12,653 nt of DNA from Spirochaetaceae bacterium (GTDB lineage Bacteria > Spirochaetota > Spirochaetia > Treponematales > Breznakiellaceae), in the NCBI GenBank assembly GCA_031268255.1, contig JAIRXO010000194.1, forward strand, positions 1-12,653, read 5' to 3'. The first letter of the stretch is position 1, and every line of letters begins with the position of its first letter. The notes under the pieces are model-generated. The model had not been told where the DNA came from. It was given only the letters and a program-made list of their open reading frames with translations, and searched no databases. The translations under genes and the position numbers were made by a program. Shown piece by piece: positions 6,131 to 12,653 of this stretch.

Positions 6131-8155
6131 ATGTTTACCGAACTCAACGGCCCCCAGCTCAGGGCTGTAGAAACCCTGGAAGGGCCGCTGCTTATCATAG
6201 CCGGAGCCGGTTCGGGAAAAACCAGGGTCATCACCTGCCGCATAGCCCGGATGTTGAAAAAAGGCATAGCCCAGTCGGCCATACTCGCCCTTACCTTTAC
6301 GAACAAGGCCGCGCGGGAGATGGAAACCCGCGTCAAGGAACTTACCGGAAGAAAACTCCAGAGCCTTACGGTATGCACCTTTCATGCCTTCGGGGTAAAA
6401 ATACTCAGGGAAGAAATTGAAGTTCTGGGCTACAGAAAAAATTTTTCGATCTATGATGAAACCGACCGGGGACAGCTTATCAGGGACTGCCTGCGGGAAA
6501 GCGGTATTGCCCCCGACGGGGTGGATATGTACGCACTGGGCCAGCTTTTTTCAAACATCAAGACCGGAAGAAGCTCATGGATACATGACGGAAAATCAGG
6601 CGATATAAAGTTTGAAAAGGTGTACCGCGAATACCAGAACAGCCTCAAGGTTTTTAACGCCCTTGACTTTGACGATCTTTTGATCCTGCCCATAGAACTT
6701 TTTGAAACATACCCGGAAATCAGGGATAAATACCGGAAACACTACCGCTATATCATGGTTGACGAATTTCAGGATACCAATTACACCCAGTACCGCCTCA
6801 TGAAGCTCCTGTCGTATCCGGGCGGAGAGGAAACATGCAATGTCTGCGTGGTAGGAGACGACGACCAGTCCATATATTCCTGGCGCGGGGCGAATTACGA
6901 AAACATCCTTGCCTTTGAAAGGGATTTTCCGGGAACCGTGGAAATCAAACTCGAACAAAACTACCGGTCTACCACAACCATACTGGAAGCCGCCAACGGG
7001 GTCATAGCCCATAACGCCAACCGCAAGGACAAGAAACTCTGGTCGGGCAACGGCGGAGGCCGTCCCATAGTACTCTCCTGTCCCGAAAACGAAAACGACG
7101 AGGCGGATTTTATCGCGTCACGGATCAAGGCCCTCATGATGGAAGAAACCCTTAACTACGGGGATTTCGGCGTACTCATCAGGACCAACTTTATGACCCG
7201 CCCCATAGAAGAAGCCTTTCTCGCCGAAAACATACCCTACAAGGTCTCGGGGGGGACCAGTTTTTTTCAGCGCAAGGAAATAAAAGATATTATCTCCTAC
7301 CTCAGGGTCATCGCCAACAGCAATGACGATGTCAACCTCCTCAGAATCATCAACACCCCCCGGCGCGGCATAGGCAAGACCACCATAGCCGCCCTCAACG
7401 ATCTGGCAAAGCGGAACCACAATACCCTATGGGACGCCCTGAGCCGCGTACATATAAGCGGCCAGCACAGCAGGGACATTGACGAATTCATGAACCTCAT
7501 GAATTTCTTAAAAACCGAATTCCTTGCCGGAAAAGAAATTCCCAAAGGCTGGGCGCTTTCACAGAAGGTCCGCGCCCTGGTTGACCGCATTGATTACTGG
7601 TCCTACCTTGTAAGCGAATACAGCAAGAACGAAAAAATAGCCAGATGGAAATTCGCCAATGTCGAATACCTGGTCAAGTCCATTGAATACTGGGAAACAG
7701 ACGCTGATAATTTTGACCCCGGCCTCTACTCCTACCTTAACCGCATAAGCCTCATCACCAGGGACGACGGCAGTGATGACGCTGACCGGGGCAAGGTAAA
7801 CCTTATGACCATACACGCCGCCAAGGGGCTCGAATTTCCGGTAGTCTTTATAGCCGGCGCGGAGGACGGCATCATGCCCCATACCAGGAGCATTGAGGAC
7901 GGAGACGGAGAGTCTAACCCCCTTGAGGAAGAAAGGCGGCTTTTTTATGTGGCCCTTACCCGGGCCAGGGACAAGCTCTATATCTCAGGCTGCAAAAAAC
8001 GGAGGAGGCTCAGGGATCTCATTGACTGCGTTCCCTCCCCTTTTCTCGCCGAGATTCCTCCCCACCTTATCGAAAACTGGAAAGAAGAAAAAAATGTCGG
8101 CGAGGAAGCAGAGGACTACTTTGCCAAAATAAAAAACCGTTTCAGGAAGGAATAG
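6131..8155 (+). CDS. rep: Rep/PcrA/UvrD-family superfamily 1 DNA helicase
   Basis: A 674-residue SF1A helicase, 3'-5' by family, acting in replication restart and repair. All motifs are present: Q-motif LNGPQLRAV (5-13), Walker A GAGSGKT (25-31), Ia TFTNKAAREM (55-64), II DEFQDT (211-216), III GDDDQSIYSWRGA (242-254), IV QNYRST (276-281), V TIHAAKGLEFP (560-570) and VI ERRLFYVALTRAR (601-613). The length equals E. coli Rep. KVSGGTSFFQRKEIKD, the LRIINTPRRGIG block and the short basic tail look more like Rep than UvrD, and the long RNA-polymerase-binding C-terminus of many PcrA/UvrD proteins is missing. The start is ATG 6131; AAAGG at 6113-6117 is rather far, so coupling to the upstream gene is likely. 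An in-frame TAG 9 nt upstream excludes an earlier start. PcrA remains an alternative name. Confidence 0.93.
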   Translation: MFTELNGPQLRAVETLEGPLLIIAGAGSGKTRVITCRIARMLKKGIAQSAILALTFTNKAAREMETRVKELTGRKLQSLTVCTFHAFGVKILREEIEVLGYRKNFSIYDETDRGQLIRDCLRESGIAPDGVDMYALGQLFSNIKTGRSSWIHDGKSGDIKFEKVYREYQNSLKVFNALDFDDLLILPIELFETYPEIRDKYRKHYRYIMVDEFQDTNYTQYRLMKLLSYPGGEETCNVCVVGDDDQSIYSWRGANYENILAFERDFPGTVEIKLEQNYRSTTTILEAANGVIAHNANRKDKKLWSGNGGGRPIVLSCPENENDEADFIASRIKALMMEETLNYGDFGVLIRTNFMTRPIEEAFLAENIPYKVSGGTSFFQRKEIKDIISYLRVIANSNDDVNLLRIINTPRRGIGKTTIAALNDLAKRNHNTLWDALSRVHISGQHSRDIDEFMNLMNFLKTEFLAGKEIPKGWALSQKVRALVDRIDYWSYLVSEYSKNEKIARWKFANVEYLVKSIEYWETDADNFDPGLYSYLNRISLITRDDGSDDADRGKVNLMTIHAAKGLEFPVVFIAGAEDGIMPHTRSIEDGDGESNPLEEERRLFYVALTRARDKLYISGCKKRRRLRDLIDCVPSPFLAEIPPHLIENWKEEKNVGEEAEDYFAKIKNRFRKE

Positions 8156-8176
8156 GGAGGCAAGGAATAGGGCGGT
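8147..8176. repeat. 15-bp tandem repeat at the rep/mrfB junction
   Basis: AAGGAATAGGGAGGC (8147-8161) is followed directly by AAGGAATAGGGCGGT (8162-8176), 13 of 15 bases identical. The first copy contains the TAG stop of the helicase gene; the second fills the whole spacer up to the stop codon of the convergent mrfB. It looks like a small tandem duplication that lengthened the spacer. No terminator hairpin is seen in it. Confidence 0.7.
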
Positions 8177-9565
8177 TCAGGGACTTTCTTCCCGCTGTGC
8201 CTTAGCGAGAAGCTGTACCTTGGCAAGAAGCCGCTCCCTCCGTCTTTCAAGGTTCTCCTTTACCCTCAGGGGAAGGAGATGCGCGCGGGGGGTTTCCTGT
8301 TCCGGCGGAAACAGGGCAAGGGCTTCGTCTATATACGCAAGGGCCTGTTCCCATTCGGAAATCTTCTCCGCGTCAATGGAAAGGGCGCGCAGGGCCAGGG
8401 CTTTTATCCGGGGCGGGCATCCCTGTTTTCCACCGGCCTGTTCGGGCCAGGCCCTCAGGGCGAGAAGCCTTGCCCTGGCCTCCTCACGGCGGAGACAGGC
8501 GCGGAGATCAAGGGCAAGGCGGAGACAGGGATACGGATAATCATCAGCGGCGCGCTCCAGAAGGAGGGCGGCGGTTTCTTCCTGATTATGGGAGGCGTAA
8601 AGCGCGCCCCGAGAAGCGCGGAACACACCCCGCCTCCAGCACAGGGCAAGCTGCCCGGCATCGCAGCGGAAACCGCGCCGGGCTTCCAGGGGAGCTGCGG
8701 CGATACTGACAAAGGCGCGGAAAAGCGACGCCAAGCCGAAAATGTCTTTAATGTTGTGGTCGCAGATACCAAGCAGCGCCCTTTGGCACTGTCCGGCCCT
8801 GTCCGCCTGTCCGCCTGAACGCAAAAATTCAAACCATATATCAGGAGCCAGGGAGCCGGGAAGGTCTCCTGAACGGTCAAGGCCCAGGATAGCCGTTTCG
8901 ATGAGGGCCTGGGAACAATTGGGTAGAACCTGTTTCCAGAGCCGCCGTGATGGATGGAGCAGATCAAGCTGGGAAAGGAGCGGAGGGCTCATGCCGTTCA
9001 TGAGGCAGCGTATCTTGAGTATCTGGGAATCAAAGGCCTTGCCGTTATAGGTGGCGAGGACGCGGGACGAAAGAGAACCAAGCACCGCGTCAAGAAAATC
9101 AACTTCGCCCGGATAATCGAGCAGGAGAAACTGGGTGATTTCCAGCGCGGAAAATTCCCCGGCAGGCGCACCGGCGGAACCTGTGCGGGGAGAGACAAAA
9201 CGGCCGCAGGCGGCAAGAAAGGCGACAGTGCCGGCCCCGCCTGAGAGCCCGGTTGTTTCCAAATCAAAAAAAAGAATATCTTCTACTCCGGGCATCGCGC
9301 CCTGGTTTTCGGAATTGAAGCGCGCGATATCGGGGATCAGGAAGGAAAGTCCTTCGGGAAGAACAAGGGGCAGGGTAAGGGGCATAGTGAGGCTGCGGCA
9401 CAGGACCTGATGCCCGGCGGAACTCCAGCCCGGCCACGTCCCGGCATCAGGCAGGGAGGACGGCTTGCTTTCGGACACCCGTCTTGAACGCCCCCCGCCG
9501 CTCCGGTCCCCCGGCGGGCCCGCATCCCGTATGCGCTTGAGCCGCGCCCTGAGACTTTCCCCCAT
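8177..9565 (-). CDS. mrfB: DnaQ-like 3'-5' exonuclease, YprB/MrfB family
   Basis: A 462-residue protein with a ribonuclease H-like (DEDD) nuclease domain (PF13482-type) and a C-terminal helical, TPR-like region. Catalytic residues are visible: Asp101 and Glu103 in FFDLETTGL, Asp179 in TYNGKAFDSQIL, and His270 with Asp274 in DHNIKDIFGL. DLLHPSRRLWK and LPNCSQALIETAILG are family signatures. In Bacillus subtilis MrfB is a metal-dependent exonuclease that acts with the helicase MrfA to repair mitomycin C damage independently of UvrABC. The frame is open to 9652, but ATG 9565 follows the mrfA stop after 1 nt and has GGAAAGAG about 8 nt upstream, so I choose it. The C-terminal segment near 395-420 (ALSIDAEKISEWEQALAYIDEALALFP) resembles one TPR. 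The first 90 residues are Ser/Gly/Arg-rich and poorly conserved in appearance. Confidence 0.88.
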   Translation of the reverse strand: MGESLRARLKRIRDAGPPGDRSGGGRSRRVSESKPSSLPDAGTWPGWSSAGHQVLCRSLTMPLTLPLVLPEGLSFLIPDIARFNSENQGAMPGVEDILFFDLETTGLSGGAGTVAFLAACGRFVSPRTGSAGAPAGEFSALEITQFLLLDYPGEVDFLDAVLGSLSSRVLATYNGKAFDSQILKIRCLMNGMSPPLLSQLDLLHPSRRLWKQVLPNCSQALIETAILGLDRSGDLPGSLAPDIWFEFLRSGGQADRAGQCQRALLGICDHNIKDIFGLASLFRAFVSIAAAPLEARRGFRCDAGQLALCWRRGVFRASRGALYASHNQEETAALLLERAADDYPYPCLRLALDLRACLRREEARARLLALRAWPEQAGGKQGCPPRIKALALRALSIDAEKISEWEQALAYIDEALALFPPEQETPRAHLLPLRVKENLERRRERLLAKVQLLAKAQREESP

Positions 9566-9566
9566 A

Positions 9567-11864
9567 TTACGCTCTTTCCAAAACTTTAAGGAAATCCCTG
9601 GTTCCTTTTTTGTCGGAACCCGGACCAACGCAGGAAGGACAGCCTTCACCACAGGGACAGCTTTCTATAGTTTTCAATATAGTCTTAAAAAGAAGCGGCG
9701 CCTTGCCGAGGAGGGCCTCGGCAAGCCCCGTGCCGCCGGGATATTTGTCGTACACATAGAGGGCGGGGATGCCGAAGTGGGGGTCCCGGGCCCGCTCCGC
9801 TATGCCTATGTCGCGGCTGTCGCAGAGGAGGAATACCGGGGCAATGGTCTTTATCAGGGTTCCGGCGCCGCTTAGTACCGAACCTATATTTTCCTCGTTA
9901 AGGGTTTTAAGAAATTCCCCGCCTGAAGTACCGGGGCCGAAAAGAAAAACCGCCGCGCGGGTCTGCATCTCCTCCTCGGCGAGGTCTATGTTCCCGTATC
10001 CTATATTCTCGTGGGTGCGGAAACGGAGCTTTTTGAATTTTGACACCTGGGAGCGGACCAGCACATCGGACAAAACGCCCCTGGCGTTTTGTTCACCATA
10101 GGAAAACCATTCATCTTCGGTAAGCACCTTGATATCGGTTTTCACCAGGCCGTCGGTAAAGTAGTTGACTTCCGCCTCCCGCACCTGGCAGCTCCGGTTT
10201 TCTATATCGAGTTTCTCAACCAGGTACTGCCTCCCCCGGTGGATGTATACGGCATTGACAAAGAGCAGTTCCTTGGCGCTGGGCCGGTCCATCTCGCCTA
10301 TGACCTGGCCCCGTCCTCCGGTATTGTCAACGATCACCACATTGTCCGAGGCGGCGGAACGAAGGCTGATGCCCTCGGCGGGAAAGGACCGGTCGGCCCA
10401 GTGCCACCTGCCCGCCGTATGGCGTACCACGCCGTCCTCTTCCAGGCAGGAAAGGACATCGGCGGCGCCGTCCCGGAAGGGATCGGTCTCCATGTCATCA
10501 TCCCTGAACGGCAGTTCGAAGGACGCGCATTTTACATGGTCGGTGAGTATATAGGGGTTATCCGGGTCTATCCTCCCCTCCTCGGCGCCGCTGCGGAAAA
10601 ACCACCCGGTATCGTTCATGATAAACTGGTCAAGGGGCGAGGCCGAGGCGATGAACACCGACACCGACATACCGCCCCGGCGGCCCGCCCGCCCCGACTG
10701 CTGCCAGAAGGAATGAAAGGAACCGGGGAAACCGGCCACTACCGAAGCGTCAAGACCGCCTATGTCTATGCCCAGTTCCAGAGCGTTAGTTGACACCACA
10801 CCCTGAACGGTTCCTTCCCTGAGCCCCCGCTCTATTTCCCGCCTTTCGTTGGGGAGGAGGCCTCCCCGGTATGCCTCGACCCTGACGCGGCTGTTATCGG
10901 TGTAGATATTTTTAAGGTCCTCGTTGACATAGCTTGCCAAAACCTCGGTTTTTACCCGGGAATGGGCAAACAGTATGGTTTTGATACCGCCCTTGAGCAG
11001 CGCAAGCATCCAGCGCCGGCTTTCGCTTACCACGCCGCGCCGTATACCCTGTACGGCGTCAACCAGGGGAGGATTATACAGCACCACGAGTTTTTTACCC
11101 CTGGGCGCCCCGTTCCGGTCAACCAGGACCGTTTCCCCGCCTATGAGGGCCGAGGCAAGTTCCCCAGGATTGGCTATGGTCGCCGAACAAAGTATAAAAC
11201 GGGGCCGTGAGCCGTAAAAGGCGGCTATGCGTTTGAGACGGCGCAGTACATTGGCCACATGGCTTCCAAAGACCCCCCTGTAGGCATGGGCCTCGTCAAT
11301 AACAATATATTTAAGGTTTGAAAAGAATTTTATCCACCGGGGATGATTGGGCAGCACTCCGGCATGGAGCATGTCGGGATTGCTTATGATAATGCGCCCC
11401 GAATCCCTGGCCGCGGTCCTCAGGGAATCGGGGGTATCGCCGTCATAGGTAGAGACTTTTACCGGCAAGGCCGCCTCGCCGCCGGGACTCACCAGTTCAT
11501 TGAGTTCGGCCTGCTGGTCCTGAGAGAGGGCCTTTGTGGGAAAAAGGTACAGGGCCCTCGCTTCCCCGTCTTCCAGCAGGGCCTGGAGTACAGGCAGATT
11601 ATAGCAGAGGGTTTTTCCCGATGCCGTGGGGGTAACAACCGTTACATTGCGGCCTTTTCTGCTTTCCGAAAAAACCTCGGCCTGGTGGGTGTACAACTGA
11701 TCCAGGCCCCGGTCCCGGAGAGCCCCGGCTATACGGCTGTCAAGCTCTTCGGGAAGGGGGACATATTCTCCCGGCAGGGCGGGAAGCAGCCTTTTTTCGA
11801 CAATATAGGGGGCAAAAGAGGGGTCGTCCAGAATTTTTTCCAAATTTTGCTCAGAGCTATGCAT
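9567..11864 (-). CDS. mrfA: DEAH-box helicase with DUF1998, YprA/MrfA family
   Basis: A 765-residue superfamily 2 helicase. N-terminal core: LYTHQ (Q-motif region), Walker A TPTASGKT (78-85), FPTKALSQDQ, DEAH (190-193), SAT (227-229). Second core: STNALELGIDIG and QQSGRAGRRGG (motif VI). The C-terminal half is the MrfA-type extension with LDHVKCASFELPF-like and YDKYPGGTGLAE blocks and a four-cysteine site CPCGEGCPSC (C736, C738, C742, C745), matching the zinc cysteines needed by B. subtilis MrfA. It is a 3'-5' DNA translocase partnering MrfB in mitomycin C lesion repair. An upstream in-frame ATG at 11891 has AAAGG just 1 nt before it; ATG 11864 has GGGAGG at a 5-nt spacing, so I prefer 11864. 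Its stop is 1 nt from the mrfB start, so the two form an operon. Confidence 0.92.
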   Translation of the reverse strand: MHSSEQNLEKILDDPSFAPYIVEKRLLPALPGEYVPLPEELDSRIAGALRDRGLDQLYTHQAEVFSESRKGRNVTVVTPTASGKTLCYNLPVLQALLEDGEARALYLFPTKALSQDQQAELNELVSPGGEAALPVKVSTYDGDTPDSLRTAARDSGRIIISNPDMLHAGVLPNHPRWIKFFSNLKYIVIDEAHAYRGVFGSHVANVLRRLKRIAAFYGSRPRFILCSATIANPGELASALIGGETVLVDRNGAPRGKKLVVLYNPPLVDAVQGIRRGVVSESRRWMLALLKGGIKTILFAHSRVKTEVLASYVNEDLKNIYTDNSRVRVEAYRGGLLPNERREIERGLREGTVQGVVSTNALELGIDIGGLDASVVAGFPGSFHSFWQQSGRAGRRGGMSVSVFIASASPLDQFIMNDTGWFFRSGAEEGRIDPDNPYILTDHVKCASFELPFRDDDMETDPFRDGAADVLSCLEEDGVVRHTAGRWHWADRSFPAEGISLRSAASDNVVIVDNTGGRGQVIGEMDRPSAKELLFVNAVYIHRGRQYLVEKLDIENRSCQVREAEVNYFTDGLVKTDIKVLTEDEWFSYGEQNARGVLSDVLVRSQVSKFKKLRFRTHENIGYGNIDLAEEEMQTRAAVFLFGPGTSGGEFLKTLNEENIGSVLSGAGTLIKTIAPVFLLCDSRDIGIAERARDPHFGIPALYVYDKYPGGTGLAEALLGKAPLLFKTILKTIESCPCGEGCPSCVGPGSDKKGTRDFLKVLERA

Positions 11865-11869
11865 CCCGG

Positions 11870-11875
11870 CCTCCC
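11870..11875 (-). promoter_or_regulatory. Ribosome binding site deciding the mrfA start
   Basis: GGGAGG on the minus strand, 5 nt (CCGGG) before the ATG at 11864. It supports that start over the in-frame ATG nine codons upstream, whose purine run is too close to work well. I see no convincing mrfA promoter in the 11876-11994 spacer. Confidence 0.65.
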
Positions 11876-11933
11876 AAATTCCCCTTATCATACCTTTAAG
11901 TTCAAATAAACGTAAAGTATCGGCGTAAAACTA

Positions 11934-11990
11934 TCGACAGAATGATTATTCAATTTTATACTTGATACAAGCCGATATTAAAGGGAGGTG
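11934..11990 (+). promoter_or_regulatory. glgC promoter and ribosome binding site
   Basis: TCGACA (11934-11939, 5 of 6 to TTGACA), a 17-nt spacer, then TATACT (11957-11962, 5 of 6 to TATAAT). Predicted transcription start is near 11969, giving a leader of about 26 nt. AAGGGAGGTG (11981-11990) is a strong Shine-Dalgarno 4 nt before the ATG at 11995. The layout is that of a sigma-70 promoter and resembles the ssrA promoter. Confidence 0.7.
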
Positions 11991-11994
11991 AATC

Positions 11995-12653
11995 ATGTCT
12001 GAGGTGTTATCGATTGTACTCGGCGGCGGCAAGGGAACCCGTCTCTTTCCCCTTACCCAGGCGAGGGCCAAGCCGGCGGTTCCCTTTGGCGGCAAGTACC
12101 GGCTCGTTGACATTCCCATTTCCAACTGTATCAACGCCGAACTCAGGCAGATTTACATACTCACCCAGTTTAACTCGGCGTCCCTGCATCTCCATCTGGC
12201 CCAGACCTATGTCTTTGATACCTTTACCAACGGCTTTGTCGAGATACTCGCCGCAGAACAGACCTTTGAACACTCAGGCTGGTATGAGGGGACCGCCGAC
12301 GCGGTACGCAAAAATTTTACCCACTTCCGCACCCAGAATCCGTCCTATTACCTCATACTCTCAGGAGACCAGCTTTACCGCATGGATTTCAGGGACCTGC
12401 TCAAAAAGCACCGGGACTCAGGCGCGGCCATAACCATAGCCTGCACCCCTGTCCCACGGCAGGACGCCAGCCAGCTTGGCATACTCAAGGCCAACAAAAA
12501 AAACGAAATAACCGAATTTGTGGAAAAGCCGGGGGAAAGCGCCGATATTTCTGATTTCAAAATACCCCACGAACTGCGCAAGGGAAAGGGCAAGGACGAC
12601 GCGTTTCTGGCGTCAATGGGCATTTATGTGTTCAACGCCGCGACCATGGACAG
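11995..12653 (+). CDS. glgC: Glucose-1-phosphate adenylyltransferase (ADP-glucose pyrophosphorylase), 5' part
   Basis: First enzyme of bacterial glycogen synthesis: glucose-1-phosphate plus ATP gives ADP-glucose and pyrophosphate; cytosolic. The first 219 residues are visible and the gene runs off the window. The nucleotide-binding signature LGGGKGTRLFPLT (9-21), the KPAVPFGGKYRLVDIPISNC block, WYEGTADAV (97-103 region), the catalytic Asp125 in SGDQLYRMDF and the sugar-phosphate lysine Lys178 in EFVEKP are all present. The sequence looks closer to the cyanobacterial/plant type than to E. coli GlgC (for example the WYEGTADAVRKN block). The allosteric C-terminal domain is outside the window, so the regulator cannot be judged. 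It is divergent from mrfA and has its own promoter and a strong ribosome binding site. Confidence 0.95.
   Translation, partial: MSEVLSIVLGGGKGTRLFPLTQARAKPAVPFGGKYRLVDIPISNCINAELRQIYILTQFNSASLHLHLAQTYVFDTFTNGFVEILAAEQTFEHSGWYEGTADAVRKNFTHFRTQNPSYYLILSGDQLYRMDFRDLLKKHRDSGAAITIACTPVPRQDASQLGILKANKKNEITEFVEKPGESADISDFKIPHELRKGKGKDDAFLASMGIYVFNAATMD

Noticed and set aside
5543..6385. A long minus-strand open frame (280 codons) antisense to the PF06695 gene and the start of the helicase gene
   Set aside because: It is a Gly/Pro/Lys-rich shadow in GC-rich DNA with no recognisable domain, and both plus-strand genes are clear family members.
9566..9652. A 29-residue N-terminal extension of mrfB
   Set aside because: It overlaps the end of mrfA, whose C-terminus is conserved, and ATG 9565 has a better binding site directly after the mrfA stop.
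11961..11971. Small palindrome CTTGATACAAG around the predicted glgC start of transcription as an operator
   Set aside because: Arms of only 4 bp are expected often by chance, and there is no second copy or regulator gene in the window to support it.
1..12653. Search for a mobile element, phage or defence island, CRISPR array or biosynthetic cluster
   Set aside because: No transposase, integrase, regularly spaced repeats, toxin/antitoxin pair or defence domains were seen. The helicase/nuclease pair looked defence-like at first but matches the known MrfA/MrfB repair families.

Overview
The window looks like a chromosomal segment of a spirochete, most likely a Treponema or close relative with fairly high GC. 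The strongest clue is a complete minus-strand tmRNA (3674-4030). Its tag reads ANNDSYDYALAA, ending in the spirochete/treponeme-like -DYALAA. The gene set (Rep-type helicase, Hpt and HD-GYP proteins, EF-P, plant/cyanobacteria-like GlgC) fits but does not prove the genus. I see no transposase, integrase, prophage, CRISPR array or tRNA cluster. This is housekeeping and accessory-metabolism DNA, not an island.

Layout. (1) 2-751, plus: 3' end of an M3-family oligoendopeptidase F. (2) 793-1839, minus: L-threonine aldolase, convergent with pepF. (3) 1920-2483, plus: elongation factor P, divergent from ltaE. (4) 2489-3667, minus: aldo/keto reductase fused to a C-terminal two-cluster ferredoxin-like domain, convergent with efp with only 5 nt between stops. 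(5) 3674-4030, minus: ssrA (tmRNA) with a good promoter at 4045-4073. The reductase start codon lies 6 nt beyond the tmRNA 3' end and has no Shine-Dalgarno. (6) 4087-5506, minus: an overlapping pair, Hpt phosphotransfer protein then a REC-HD-GYP response regulator (c-di-GMP phosphodiesterase type). (7) 5507-5614: a divergent spacer packed with adjacent and mutually exclusive inverted repeats. (8) 5615-8155, plus: a small PF06695 membrane protein, then a Rep/PcrA/UvrD helicase. (9) 8177-11864, minus: mrfA-mrfB, a DEAH helicase with a four-cysteine C-terminal motif followed 1 nt later by a DnaQ-like exonuclease, matching the Bacillus subtilis YprA/YprB (MrfAB) mitomycin-repair pair. (10) 11995-12653, plus: glgC, cut by the window end and driven by a recognisable promoter.

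How they work together. Two themes recur: translation quality control (EF-P relieves stalling at polyproline, tmRNA rescues stalled ribosomes) and DNA repair/replication (Rep-type helicase convergent with mrfAB). The Hpt/HD-GYP pair is a phosphorelay output module without its own kinase here. The genome is compact: three convergent gene ends have little or no spacer and no visible intrinsic terminator. I found no clearly novel multi-gene system. The points most worth checking are the tmRNA/reductase junction, the alternative hairpins before the PF06695 gene, and mrfAB in a spirochete.
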